From the NCBI GenBank assembly GCA_023853785.1, contig JAJIRX010000510.1:1240001-1304000 (forward strand): 64,000 bases of DNA. Direction: 5' to 3'. Each line of letters opens with the position of its first letter. Positions within the stretch are counted from its first letter, which is position 1. Under the pieces are notes generated by a model. That model was not told the origin of the DNA, did not search any database, and saw only the letters and a list, made by a program, of their open reading frames with translations. Origin of the DNA: Psilocybe azurescens. Taxonomy: Eukaryota; Basidiomycota; Agaricomycetes; Agaricales; Agrocybaceae. A program made the position numbers and the translations under genes. Below, piece by piece: positions 11,901-25,300 of the stretch.

Positions 11901-14900
11901 AGACCAGATAGTTGGCTGGGGTCCAACATCGACAATGACATCGACAGACGAGGTCTTGCTGGCGAGTCGTGCAGTTTGGACGAATCTGACAGGATTCTGA
12001 GCGTGCTCAACCTGTATAAGTGGTTAGGATGACGAAGAGACGACAAAACTCCGTGAACGTACCCAATATTGAGCGTCAAGACGCTCATGCTTGGGTATCT
12101 CTTTACCGCGAAGGGTCGAGAAGAAGGGTTTTTCGAGGCCGTTAATAGCTTCGTTGTGCTCATCCAACCAAGCCCTGAGGGCAGGCAGAGCATGTGCGAT
12201 AGACGGACTGTGGAAACCTAAAGGAAAGTGTCAAAAGCAACCGCGGCTCCGGTATTGAATAGCTGACCTTGATCAATATTGAGCTTGGTCGTCCTGAGGC
12301 CATCGCGTTTCACGGCAGCCATAAGCTTCTCAATTGCCTTCAACTCGCCGGAAACCACGTGAGCGTCCGTGCCGTTGTACACAGCAACGGCGACGCGATC
12401 TTTCAAGCCCAGCGTTTCGATGTAACGGGCGATTTTGTCCTCTGCAGCTGCGATAGCAGCCATACCTGCTGGCTTCGACGGGTCCGCCCGGAGAAGTTTG
12501 GATCTCACGACCACAAATTGCAAACCAACCTCGAAGCTGAAGGCACGAGCAACGACTAGAAAAACCTCAACAAAAGAAACACAAACACAAACAAGAAATA
12601 ACGTACCTGCGGCAGCGATTTCTCCTAGGCTGTGCCCCATTACAGCGTGAGCCTGGATTCCGATGCTCTCCAGCCACATAGACATGGCATATTGGAAGAT
12701 AAATATGCAAACTTGGGCAACTTCGCTTTGATCGATTGAAAGCTTGCTAGGAGCAAATTCCTCAACAAGATAGGGAAGAATGGGATAACCAGTCAAAGCT
12801 GATGCCTTGTTCGCAGCGTCAGTGATAATGGTTCGGAATCCCGAGTACTGACTGGCCAGATAACGGCCCATTCCTTGATATTGAGAACCTTGGCCAGGGA
12901 ATCCTAGAAGAATACGACGAGCATTTCCACCGGAAGGAGAAGAATTGTTCTGGAGACGGTCCTCGAGGCGGGCGATCAAATCTTGCATGTTGGAAACGAT
13001 GCAGGCGAAACGGTAACGATAGTGTTCACGACCAACGCAGGTTGTGTAACAGATGGAGTGGAAGTCGGAGGCAGGTGCATTAAGACAGAAATCAAGATAA
13101 TTCTCGAGGTATTGGGTGAGACCGTCTTGAGTCTTCGCACTGACAACGAACATCATCGGAATCGTATCCGGAATAGAAGGAGAAGAACGAGGCTTCATGT
13201 CTTCCGTAGGAGCTTCCAAGATTGCTCCTGCAATTGATCCTGCGAAGCCGTTTGAACTATACGTAACAAGTCAGAAAGAAATAACTTTATCACAGAAGAT
13301 ATAACTTACAGAATGAGGGCACGCAAAGGCAATGAATTCTCAGTCTTCAGGGGTACTTCCTCAACAGGGATATGAAGAGGAACGACGCTGCAATCAAGCG
13401 AAGGATTCATGTTGTCCGGAGTGAGCTGGACAAGGCCTGGCATTGTTTCTTTAGTGAAGGAACCGAGAGTCTTCAGGACTCCAATCAGGCCAGCAACTAA
13501 TTCGGCATGTCCAACACACGATTTCACAGCACCAACTACCAGAGGTCGCTCGGGTGAGTGAGATTTTTCAAACACCTCGTTGATTCCTTGAATTTCAATA
13601 AGATCTCCCAAAGATGTACCTATTGAAGACATCAGCATCTTTTGTCTCATAACGAGAAAAAGAATCTTACCAGTTCCATGAGACTCAATGAAACTAAAAG
13701 GCAAACAATGTTCAGAAAAGACGATAAATGGTTACAGACAGAAGTGACGTACTCAATTTGAGATGGCGAAAGCTGGGCTTTCTCGAGAAGTGCAATCTGC
13801 ATGGCAATTTGGGCCTTGACATTAGGAGCGACGAGTCCTTGAGATCTTCCGTCGTGCTTGACATCGGTCGATCTAACCACACCGATGATCCTGTCGCCGT
13901 CCCTCAGAGCAGCGCTTTTGGTCTTCAAGATGAGACCAGCAGCAGCCTCGGAAGGAACATATCTGAAGGACTATATTAGAAGCAAGAATTCCTCGAAAAC
14001 AGTGGAGCATTACCCGTCGGCCATGTTGGTGAAGGTAGCACAACGAGAGTTGGCTGACGTCATCTTTTGAGCAGATAAAAAGCCAAGTGTACCAGGCCTT
14101 CAAATGACAGTTAAATCTCAGTTGCAATATCTAAGAGAGAAAAAACAGAACTGACCATGCGTGTGTATTGGCACCGCAGACGATTGCTGATTCTCCTTCT
14201 CCCGAGTGCAAGTACTGGACGGCTATAAAACTTGTTAGACAAAGATAACTGACAAATGCAAACATAAAAGACTTACCCTGATCGAAGGCAATCAAGCCTG
14301 AACTGCAAGCGGTATCAATGGTCAACGAGGGACCATGGATGTCGAGCAAGCTGAAGATTAATAATCAAGTTAGTGAGCGTCGCAGATTCATAAAATATGG
14401 GGCGCACTAGCTGAGGCGTCCGCATGCGGTACTAGTGGCGACACCGGTTCCGTAAAACCTCGTGTACGCTGCAACCATATATTAGATGTTATGCACTAGA
14501 TGGTTGAATAAGAAAGCGACTGACCTCCCCAGCCCTTGTCAGCAAACAAGAGTTTGAGATAGCCTTCATCCATGGAAGCGGCGACGAAAACGGCCATATT
14601 GGTCCCCTTGATCTTGGAAGGAGTGATGTTGGCGTTCTCTAACGCCTCAAAGGCGATCTCCAAAGAAAGACGGATGTTAGGAGAGACGTGGAAGGCCTCT
14701 GCTGATGAAATCCCGAAGAACGAGTGATCGAAGCTCTCGTACTCTACAAAGCCAGCCTTCTCGAGAGTGATGTCGCAAGGCGCAACTGGTTCTTTGGAAT
14801 CCTGGCTTCTGTAAAAGCTCGCATGGTCCCATCGAGATGGAGGGACGGCGGTGATGATATCCTCGCGTTGGTCAACGAGGGCCTGCCAGAAGCTTTCTGT

Positions 14901-17294
14901 GCTGTTGATATCACCAGGCAAGCGAACCGATTGGCCGACGATGACGATTTCTTCCTTCGGCTTGTTCAAAGGAGAAACCCTCGTAGAAGGACGGACTTTC
15001 GAGGACGGGCCATCCATGCCCAGATCGGTAATGATGGCTTTGATCAACGAATCCAAGTCGATGTGGGTGTGGCAGGTATTCAGAGGCAAGCCCAGGTCGA
15101 GTTGACGGTTAAGCTTGTTGACGATCATTGTCGACATGGCTGAATCCATTCCTAGCTAACGAAGGGGTAAGTACATTGTCGACAGATACGAATGTTGAAC
15201 GTACTTCAGCGAAAGTGGCCTGAGAGTTATTCTCCAAGGTTTCTTCTGTAATATGAAGAGTCTCAAAGACGATGTTTGAGACGATGCTGGCAATTTGGTC
15301 CTTGGTTTTGCCTTGTGCCCGATTGGAGGTGGCCGCTTTTGTTTCTGTTTGAGTAGCGATACCCCCGCTGAGCGACTTAACAACGAAGACAGCTGTCCAC
15401 CGAAGAGCGCATCCAACTTCTTGCGGAAGATGGCTCCCTTCTTTGTGATAGGCACCTGTTGGTCTGGATTCAAAACCAAGACACGGGCCCAGGAAATGCG
15501 CAGAGGAGGAGCGAGACCACGATTTGCAACAGAGATTGCCCGGGTAATCTCAGACATGCGAGATTCGGGAGAAATTGACGAATCTTTAACGGGCTCGATG
15601 ATAGCACAGACCACCTGTGAAGAGGTCTTCAAGAAGTTGTTTCCTACAACGCAAGAGCGAGCAACTGCAGGGCATTGATCCAAGGTAGCCTCAACCACGC
15701 GGGGATCGAGAGTCTCTCCAGAACTCATCTAAGCCAAGGTAAGAATATGAAAAGACGAAAAAGAAAATAATGACCTACCTGGATATAATCCTCTTTGCGA
15801 CCTTTCCACATTAGGCGTTGGTCAGCAACATAACCATAGATGTCTCCTGTACGGAAGGACACAGTGCCATCGTCCTCAACTGTGAAAGGTGTGTTGTCGT
15901 ATTGAAGATATCCCTTGGTAATAAAACGACTTCTAATGACCAGCTCTCCTTCTGTAAAAAATAGTACAGTAAGTATATGTTGGAAGCCGAGGTAAACCTG
16001 GCTTACCAGTATCAGAGACTTTGCCCTCTTCATTGACGATAGTCAAAGTAGCATCAGAGAGAAGGCAGTCCTTGCTATACCATCCTTCGGTTCCATTGGT
16101 AGTGGAGTGGAACAAAGGCCCTGGTAACAGAATGGATTTCAAATTGACAAGGATAAAATTAGAAAGAAAAACTTACCTCCGAGTTCTGTCATGCCGATAT
16201 CAAGCACCAGAGGGATTTCGAGTTGGTTGGCCCACTCGATGCATTCGGCGCTTGTAGCAGCACCGCCGGACCCAAACACCTTGAGAGATTTGATAGCATT
16301 TTGAATGCTTCCCTTGCGTGTAACATCCATTTCTCCTTTGAACGTCCTCATGAATCCCTCCAAGACCCAAGGCACACCGGCGAATGCGGTAGGCTTCTTG
16401 TTGATAGCAGTCTCCAACAGTTGGCCACACACATCGAGGTACATTGATGCCTTGCTTCCGGCAGAGGAGCCGTAAGCAGAAGGGACGATAGAGAAAATGT
16501 AACAACCCGCGCTCAAGATCATAGCAGCACCGAGATCGTGCGATAAGCCAATGACGTGAGACCAAGGAGACCATCCAAGGGTTCGCAAGTGCTCGAAATC
16601 TTGCTGAGGCCATGTGCGCTTCCACCATGACAGGCGAGATTGAGATCCGGCGAGGATGCTTTGGTGTGTCAAAGGAACACACTTCACGTTGGCTACGGAT
16701 GAAGCCGAAGAGGTGTGTAGATATAAAGCGATATCTTCTCTAGTAGGAGCCGGGAACGCATGAGCAGACATTTCTGGCGACTGTTCAAGATACTTCTGCA
16801 TTAGGGCGGTGATGGTCGTGTCTTTTGGGTCGTAGGGCAAAGGCGAGAGGGACATTTCTAAGAGCGAAAGAAGAGAAACGCTTAGGAAAATGTTGCGACT
16901 AGCCGTGAATGGATTGAATACCTTTCACAACATTTTGAACGCCCTGTTCAGTGGCAGGCACCAAGACGCAGGTGGGCCCGATGTTGAGCAGCATACGCTC
17001 CATTATGTCGCGAGGAACGTTCTGATCTAGCGGGGCGACGATGCCTCCAAGCTTCCAGGTGGCGAGGATAGACGCCAGCACGTAAGGGTGGTTCTCACTG
17101 ATAATGGCGACGACTGGCTTCAAGCCAAACTTTTGGTGCATGTCAAGGGCGATACCTGTGGAGACGGTGTCGAGCTCGCCATAGGTCCATTGTTCATCGC
17201 CACACTCGACAGCATTGCGGTCGACATCGCGAGAGCGGGCGATGTCGATGAATGCGTTCAAGAGGGAAGTTTTGTTGTTGAGAGAAGAGTCCAT
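8917..17294 (-). CDS. PKS1: polyketide synthase, order A-ACP-KS-AT-DH-KR-ACP
   Basis: Large multidomain synthase, roughly 2,500 residues over about 20 exons, reading frame intact throughout. It starts at ATG 17294 (MDSSLNNKTSLLNAF) and stops at TGA 8917-8919 after ILESYGAA. Domains in order: an adenylation/acyl-ligase-like domain (about residues 1-555; DIGMTELGG, FRTGDIYGY, GRKEDYIQ, TKKGAIFRKK); ACP1 with GMDS (near 15140); KS with active Cys in DTACSSG (Cys codon 14305-14307), HGTGT split by an intron (13690/13620) and KSCVGH (near 13515); AT with FPGQGSQYQGMG and GHSLGEIAAAG (near 12630) and GFHS; DH with HRIEGRRVLP (HxxxGxxxxP, near 11550); a structural pseudo-KR stretch and then KR with GLGSIGSALA (near 10045) and SS...YVSAN (near 9510-9620); ACP2 with GADS (near 9060). 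No methyltransferase, enoylreductase, thioesterase or terminal reductase was seen. The predicted role is partly reducing chain synthesis from a starter activated by its own N-terminal domain; substrate and product are unknown. The usual Ser/Thr/Gly-rich nucleotide loop of the first domain is altered (TSSASSVANVKCVPLTH), as it is in PKS2. Confidence 0.9.
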
Positions 17295-18512
17295 GGTGGA
17301 ATATAGAAATAAAATAGAAAGTGAAAGCGGCTGAAGAAGTTGCTTTTAGGAAGAAAAGAAGGGCGTTCCCTGTATTTAAACTATCAGGGGCTGACAGATA
17401 TTTTTGTTTGTTTTCCAAGCGCTGGCGAGGTCAGGACGGTTTAAAATGAGTCGGGTCGATCGCAAGGACTGCAGTAGATCGATACCCCCTCATCGGGAGG
17501 CTGACCGGCATTCTTCCACAATCAGTATGTTGATGCCGTGCACTGCAAGTCACATATGAAGTACATTTGCAGTCCGCGATCAAATGCGTTCGTCATATCC
17601 AGGTCATATCCAAGAATAAGGCGGCTGGCAATTACTCTTTTCGCACTGTTTAGTAATGAAGCTCTCGAGTATAAGGCGGTCATCCTCCTCGATGATCAGA
17701 CAGGGTATGAATCGCCGAATCGTTCGAGTAGCCAGTCAAGTTTGAACGATAAAATTTTGTAGATTCTTGCCCGGGCTGCTTCATTGAGCCATCTGCGCCA
17801 TACAGTGGGTATTACTCAAGATTGACTAATCCAAGAAAGGCCAAGACGTTTTAAGATAGCCTTATTTCCACTATTATCGAGTTTCTTCAGCGTCGTGGCA
17901 TCGTTGCGAAGCTGGAACCACTGGCATGCTTTTGACGTGGATATGCAGTTTTACAAGGTTTTGGATGCATCCAAGACGCCTCGACCGCAGAATTTGTAAA
18001 ATTCCATTAGATCGCATCGAAATCATGAAAGCGAGTGGATAACACGCATCAACCGCCCTCAACGGCTGTTAATGTGGACTGGACGTGAATTCGGATTCTG
18101 CAGTCCATGATGGAGAGGAGAGGGTAAAAGGTTTTTGCTTAGTCATCTGCCTAGCATGACGTTTTGGTGACTAAAATTACGTAAATAAGTCAACTCATGG
18201 GGTCATTGCCTGAAGTTGTCTACTTAACGGCCTTTGAATACCGAAGACGTTACAAAAATAGGTGCGAAACGTCCTCGACGCTCTGACAGGATCTCCCTAT
18301 AAAGCTTATGTTCCAGATTTGGATATCTATCTGGATTTGAGAAAGATTCGGCGAATTTTTCTGCGAGATGAGTACCAATCGTACATGGCGTGCTACGCAG
18401 TTGTTACGTTATTGGGAGTTGTAACTCACTGCGTGAAAATTTGCGATCTCAAAGGGCGAGCTCGAGTCGATGTACGAGTTAAAGTTATGCAATAAACACA
18501 CCTATATAAATG
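17295..18512. other. spacer between PKS1 and the PRM10-like gene; holds the PKS1 promoter
   Basis: About 1.2 kb with no supportable gene. The forward frame at 18262-18495 overlaps the 3' flank of the PRM10-like gene and has no family resemblance. A TATA-like TTTAAATA on the minus strand (17373-17380) lies about 80 nt upstream of the PKS1 start codon. Confidence 0.45.
17373..17380 (-). promoter_or_regulatory. TATA-like box of PKS1
   Basis: The minus strand reads TTTAAATA about 80 nt before the ATG at 17294, in an AT-rich patch within otherwise mixed sequence. Position and composition fit a fungal TATA element, but no transcript start is visible from sequence. Confidence 0.35.
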
Positions 18513-21500
18513 CTACAGACTGAATATACCTGCTTCTCGTTTACGGCTTTGAACAGGATGCACCAACACTAACGACAGCCCCAACCCAATCGTCAAACCA
18601 ATGGCCACGGACACCAGCTTCAGCGCCGTTCTGAACCCGGAAAGATAGGAGTCGGCAGATCCACCCGCCTGCTCGGATGCATAACTAAGAAGACCTCCGC
18701 TGCCCAATCCGGAGGGCAGTTGAAACAAAATCCCGGTAATCTGCGAAAATGGACGCTCAGCACTCCAAAAACACCATTCCGGGCCATCGAAAATATGACA
18801 GACCATCACAACGAAAGCATTGCCTGAAAAGAATCGCGCATAACCATTAGCTATGAGGCCGACGGCGAAGGCCCTGTAATCGCAGAAAGCATCAAGATCC
18901 GCAACGCAGTACAGTGGTGATAAGGCTAACCCAACAGCGGCGATAATGTCACTCTGACCGACGTATCTTCGGCCGGTAAAATAGTTCGTAACCCAGCCCG
19001 CGCTAGCTATAGCCACGAGAAGCGCCTATTAATCCAGAGTAAGCAACACGTCAAATAAGAAAATTTAAGTAATAAAAGTGAAAAGCAGGACTTACGATCT
19101 CCTTCCGATTCCAAGGGGCCTGGTTGCGCAGGCTTAAAAAGAAAGAGAACATAGGAACAGATAAGAATGCTAGTGACTGTTATCAGAACATAAACGCTCA
19201 GGCAGAAAAATCTAAAATTAACTCACCCCACCACTTACTGGGCGTCCTTTGATACCACGGTCCAGCTGGATCGTGGGTCATTTCGCACATAAAATCCTCT
19301 GCCCCATATACTTTATGCTTTGTGAACAGCTCAAATAGCGTTGCCCCAATCGAGAACCCAAATCCAAGGAATAGGGCATAAACCACGGCAAACAAGAGTC
19401 GAACAGAACCAGGTACGATTTGCCTCGACATCAGTTCAAGGGCACCACTGAGCACAAGAAACCCCTGGTAGATACTGATAAGCAACAATCTCATAAGGAT
19501 CTACAAGATGTGACACTGACAGGAAGAATAAGAACGACGGAGCTCGATGTGATCGCAGAATAACAAAGAGTATGAGTAGCCGCTAAGGCGGCTGAAATAA
19601 AGCTGAACAAAGTGGTAATAGTGACCCTGACAGATGATGAAAAATGTAAGTCGTCAGAATACGCAACAAATAAAAAGACATACTCGAACACATAACTATA
19701 TAGGCTATTTCGAGCGCTCAGTATCTGCACGATGACCAAGATCGCGCCTAAAGGGAATGACGCCAACGCGTCGATAAAGCTTCCTGAGAAGCTGACGGTA
19801 CATATGGACGCCGAGCACATGCCGCCTATCAGGACTTGCTGCCACCAGTTATACATCGGCTGCTTCTTCATCAACGCATCCAGTTCACTAGAAGCGTCCG
19901 AGACCGATAGTTCGTCATGAATGACTTTCCAATACAGAGAGAACGCGTCGGCCAACTTGCCGAGGTCGAGCGCACTGGCTTGTCTGATGAACCTGACATG
20001 ACTTGTCCCCGTTCCGCTGTCGTCGAAGCTGAGCAACACGATATCGGGTAGATATAGGAAACTCAGTTGGATATCGAGCACACGAGCCGCCGACATAATT
20101 TGTGAATGGAGCCGATGTGTGGGGCCTCCAAACATCATCATAGCACGGGTGAGCTTCATGATAAACTCTTCCCGTCGGATGATTTGGGCGATGTGCCGAG
20201 TGATCTATTGTATGGTCAACATATAATTTATGGATTATGCGAAAAGCTTTGAAACTTACGAAGACTTCAGCCTTTTTTCTCTTATTACGCTTGTGATGGG
20301 GAGAAGACCCATATCTCGTGTCTTCTGTGTCCGATGCATGCGGCGTACCAGTTCTCGGCGTGCTATATCCAGACCTCCTTCCAGAGCGAATAGAGCTGAC
20401 GTATCCTCCGAAGACGTTGGAAAGATTCATCTTGTGCCCTCCTTTATAGAAAGGTTCATGACTTGTGGTTGGGGATATCGGAGGCGTAGTGTGCAAATCC
20501 GTCGAAGATTGGGAATGTCTATGTAAATCTGAAAATATGCTGCTGTGCCTTCTTTTCGCCATGGGGGGACGTCCTGGGGTTTTGGTTTCCAACGAATACC
20601 TGCCCATGTAAATGTCATCCAATGGCTCATGAAGCGTTAGCGATAAACGAACCTCGACAATTTATATCCTGGACGTTTAACGTTCGGCTGTAGTTGACTT
20701 GCCTGAGGTGCCGCAACGCCAGCAAGATTGCCGGTGCTGACGATTAATGGACCAAAAACACCCGCACCACTCCTGGCAGTCGATGGTCGAGTTGTACGCC
20801 CAAACATTGCGGGCATCTTGACCTTTGGCCTAGTGTATACTTTGCGATCTGCAAACAGAAGTTTATTTATTTAACACATGGACGTCAGCGAGCCAAATTA
20901 CCTGGAGAGAGGAGGTTAGACGATTCGGCTTCACGACCATTCCAATGTCTGCGTCCTGGACTATCCAACGAGGAACGACGTGAAGAAAAAGCAGAACGAG
21001 TGCTGTTGGGGTACTGATAGAGATTAAGCAGGGTCGAAAGAATGCCCTGTCCATGCACCGAAGAGTCGGCATCATGTTTTTCGACATCTTTTTCAGAGAA
21101 ATCCTGATGTCTCTGGTCGTCTCGATGCTCGATGCTCCGTCGTCGTTCTTTTAATGAATGAGAATCAGAGCGAGTCCGTATATGCTTTTGCACAACTTTC
21201 TCGGCCTGTTTCATTGAGAATTGGCGCAAGTCTTTTGTGCCCGGTAAACCGGCATCCTCGTCTTCATCGATGATATTTCCAGGAACCTCGTGAGTGGGGC
21301 TTGCGTCGGCAGGAGTAGGAGGGTAACTAAAGAATCTGTTCGGGGGTGGTGGGGGTAATGGCCGCGATGCCGATTCACTTCCTCATTTTCAGACGTTGAA
21401 CTACTTGTCTCTTCAGCTTCGTCGCCAGTATCAGTGGTAGGCGTAGACGTTTGCGGAGGATAATAATGCACTTTTCTTAAAGGTGTGCCTTTGACACGAT

Positions 21501-21761
21501 GACGTTCAAGAGCCTCTGTTAACTCTTGGAATCTTTCCCCCTATAAAATAAACGGTTAGTGAACATGAAGTCGATGGGGAGTGTTCAACATACATCAAGG
21601 CCCTGTTCATCAAGCATATGTGTCGGCGTTTCCTCTTCGTTTTCAGACCCATCATCTGGCCACTGAACTTTTCGCGGAGTCCTTGAGCCATATCCGCCTG
21701 GAGTATGAGAGACACCTCCGTGATGTATTTCGCCACGATCTTCTTGTGTGCCGTGGTTCAT
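18513..21761 (-). CDS. ThrE/PRM10-type pheromone-regulated membrane protein, apparent frameshift
   Basis: Multi-pass membrane protein of the ThrE (DUF1212) family, which includes yeast Prm10 and bacterial threonine exporters. The start is ATG 21761 (MNHGTQEDRGEIHHGG). A long hydrophilic N-terminal part carries TPRKVQWPDD...HMLDEQGLD and GERFQELTEALERHR, then a Ser/Arg-rich linker. The membrane core begins at ITRHIAQIIRREEFIMKLTR and MMFGGPTHRLHSQI (about 20200-20100), continues through LSFLYLPDIVLLSFDDSGTG and LDLGKLADAFSLYWKVIHDE, and then has about ten hydrophobic segments, including SGALELMSRQIVPGSVRLLF and GILFQLPSGLGSGGLLSYA. The stop is at 18513-18515. The frame breaks at the G5 run 21342-21346 (C5 on the coding strand) in the low-complexity N-terminal part; one more base would restore it. 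The gene sits between two synthases on the same strand. The usual role is inferred to be small-metabolite transport, and I see no direct evidence tying it to polyketide export. Confidence 0.85.
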
Positions 21762-22364
21762 TATGTGCCTTCAGCTGAGTTTGTGTGATATGGATGTGGG
21801 CTGCCGATATCACACTTGATCAAAGACAAGCCCAAGGTGTGCAAAAGATAAATTCAAGAAGATGTCGAATCCAGATATGGACCACAGCATGACCTGTTTC
21901 AGTAGTCCCTCGTCATAGAGAACCCAAGAAAATTCCCAATGGAGCCAGATATAATTTTCTAGCGGAGGAATTTTCTTCGTTCGGGTAAATAGTGCAATTA
22001 TGAACCAGTTGGGAGCCACGTATTGAAAAAATACGCATGTTGCACTAGCGATGTATTTCCTACTTCGTGACAACTTCGTGAGAGGGGCAAGAGAGGTGAA
22101 AAGGTGAAAAGCCGAACCGGCGCCAAGTAGGCCACAAAGTCAAGCATTCACAAACAGGATATGTCATACTCATAGATATTAGCACGTGCATCCCACCGTG
22201 ACAATCTCTAGTCCTGCTGCTTTAGTTTGACCTGCTTTCAAGTTTTCCAAAACTTCGCCACCATTTACCACGGGAGACCGGTTCATAGTAAGTAGCACAT
22301 AAATTTAGAATTGTTCCAAGGTGTGTATAATAATACAGGTACTCCACATGGATGAGCTCAAATA
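21762..22364. other. spacer between the PRM10-like gene and PKS2
   Basis: About 600 bases holding the PRM10-like promoter and the 3' flank of PKS2. The minus-strand frame at 21810-22073 (87 residues, Trp/Phe-rich) has no recognisable family and no neighbouring exon, so it is not called as a gene. Confidence 0.45.
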
Positions 22365-25300
22365 TTAAAGATGATATCGGTGATTCTCCACAACATGATC
22401 TATCATCTCGCGAATAGTAAAAGAATCGGAAAGAAACATCACCGGAACCTCGACACCGAGGTCATTCATGACCTTCCCTCTGATCTGGGCAAAAGAAATG
22501 GAGTCGATACCGCAAGATATCAAAGAATCCGTAAGTTCTAAAACGCATGACAAAAATCAACATTCAGTCGACATTCAATACACTTGAGACATGGCCACTT
22601 GGAAGGCTAACCTAATTGCTCCGACGGCTTGAGTTCCAGGACACCTCGCAATATCCGGATTACAGTCTCTAAAACCTCTGCTTTGGTATGCAGATGTCTC
22701 CCAGACGTTCTTGCGGTGGGCGCTGACAGGAAAAGCTCTTGGTACAGTGGATCTTGTGCATACGCCGACACTTCAGCCAACCTCTCGGTATTAAGATTGG
22801 CTATGATTTGCACTGCCTCGCGCTTGAACATGGCCCTCATGATTAACGGGATCCCTGTCTCGTTTTTCATTATATGGACCAAGGTATTTGGCACATGTAG
22901 ATTTTCAGTTAGTTTGGATTTCCATGGACCTAGTTGAAGAGCTGTGGCAGGCAGATCATTGGCCAGTCGATGGGCAGCAAGAACCTCCATGAAAGTGTTG
23001 CCAGCCACATACGCCACTTGGCCTTGATTTCCGAGCGATACGCTACGCAGAAATCAGAAGTGGTATTTATGCATTGTGGCATAAAACATACCTTATACTG
23101 CTTAGCAGAGTAAACGATCTCAACGATGGGCACAACTCCTTACTAACCAAATGAAGGTTCCATGCTCCCGCTACCTTCGGACGAAGGACACGCTCGAAGC
23201 TTTCAACTTCGACAGTTTGGATGGTTGCATCGGAAATGACAGCCGCCGTGTGAATAATGTTCTCAATAGGCCCATATCGACTCTGTATGTCGACGAAGCA
23301 ACTGTGCAAAGACTCGAGATCACATACATCTGCCTGGAAGTAGGATACCTTCTCATCCGTCTCAGAGCGAAACCGGCCAAGAGTTTCGAAGATCTATACC
23401 AATGGAGTCAGAGGTGAGGTTTGTATTCAGATATTTGTTCTGCTACCTACCTCCCGGTCTTCAGCAGGTCTACGCCCGGTGAATATGATTCGAGAACACC
23501 CATTCGAAGATAAAGCAGTCGCGAGCGCTGCGCCTATACTGCCCATACCCACGATGAGCGTTACTCCTGTGCATGCCCGGGATGTGCCGGGCTGAGGATC
23601 CATGACACTGGGACGCAAAACGGGGATGAAGCGCTCGATGCCGAAATCTCGTCCGGTGCGATAGGCTACTGTCCTGTCTACATAAGACATGCGACTCAAG
23701 GCATACTGTCGACCAGCTAACTCTCGGTGCAGTATGTTGCGGAGAATTGGGTCGCCCATCGAATCAAGCGGGGGTAAGTCAAGTGCCCACAGTTGCGCAT
23801 CGAGGCCCATTTCACTACGGAAGACACGAAACATGCCTTGAATCAGCGCCCCTACGGTAGGCAAATGCAAAGGACGCTCCGTTGATGCAACATTCGGGTC
23901 CGAGCCGATATGTATTGGGACAGACATCTCCGAGACGATTATAAAATTTGAAAGGTCGATTTTCCGTTTAATCAGAGCTTTCATATAGCTCAGGATGTGT
24001 CGATAAATCAGGGCGAACGCATCGGATGTGGGCAAAGCTTCGGTCGACATCAGGTCGAATGCTATGAGTGTTGTGGAGCCTTTCAGCCTTTGAAGTGCGT
24101 CTTCTATCTGGGCGTCTAGTTCTGATGGGCTCGTCGGTGGGCAAACCTTATTGAGTTCTGAGGTTTTTCCGTCTTGACGCTCATTGAAGGGAAATGTGAG
24201 GGAAACAGTTCTGTCGGCGAAGTCGGACAGGATTTGATGAATTTTTGAATTTTGACCATGAATAGAAACGTATAGCAGCTGGTCATATCTTGGAGTGGCG
24301 TTGGCAGCAGAGGGAATATCCTGCAGTATCCATTCCTGACGCAACCATGAACGTTCATGAAATTTAGAGACCGGGGTGTTTCTAGTTTTCTCTTGAACAA
24401 CGGCGCCGATTGGGATCCATGCAACAGAGTATTTCCTACATGATATAAGAAGGTCCCCCGAGAGAGAAAGAACGTCGAAGGCGATAGACATAACATGGTA
24501 ATTACGTGCAACGTCGCAAGGTAGGTGATAGCGGCAGATAAACGACTCCGGGAGGTCATCGGAATGAAGTGTAAAGTCGTCCAATGATGCTGGCAAAAAG
24601 AGCCTTGCTGAAGATCGCGACTTTGTGGAACCTCTTTCATAATAACCGCTCCGAATGCGTGAAGACAGCAGTCAATTTTGCGGATTCGGTCGTACACTGG
24701 GTACTGAGTAGATATGACTGTAATCAGGATGTCCGCATGTGTCGGCCATATCCGAATGCTTTGAATGTTACGGAACGAAGGTCCTAAATGAACGGCTTTA
24801 TGACTTTCATAAACCTCAGCTTGGGATTTAACGTGCTCAGGAGGCTGATCACTACCAGATTTCCGCAATGGAAATGTTGCATTGGGGGATACGATGCCAG
24901 AGCAGACCTGATTCTTCTTCGAACCGCCTTCGCCAAGGAAGAATCTTCCGTTTGCGTCAATTTCGCCGCTGACCTCGATGTACGGTGACCATATAACCAG
25001 GGGCGAATGAAAAGATATGGATTTTATCGATCTAGACGCGATTCGCGTGGCGAAGAAATCGACCAGAGAAGCACCAGGTGCAACTCTGCGGCCTTCAATC
25101 TGATGGTCGAGGAGCATTTCGTGAAGGGCATGATCCACGTTAAACTGCACCAACCGCTTAAAGTTCTCGCTTGCGGTGGTTATGACTCTGGAAGTTGAGT
25201 TACTATTCTCGCGTGAGGGGATGGATTCCGGATAGTGACGCTGTCTCTGAAAGGGATAGGTTGGAAGTGGCGCCCGCTTCCCCTGTAAAACCCCCCCTAG

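Noticed and set aside
9146..13237. Many forward open frames across PKS1 (for example 9146-9568, 11640-12032, 12983-13237)
   Set aside because: They mirror well-conserved coding sequence on the minus strand and show no protein family of their own.
8917..17294. Calling the synthases PKS-NRPS hybrids
   Set aside because: There is no condensation domain, and the A domain sits at the N-terminus followed by ACP and KS. The A domain lacks a clear amino-acid-type signature.
18262..18495. Forward open frame next to the PRM10-like gene
   Set aside because: No homology recognised, no splice partners, and it lies in the 3' flank of a convincing gene on the other strand.
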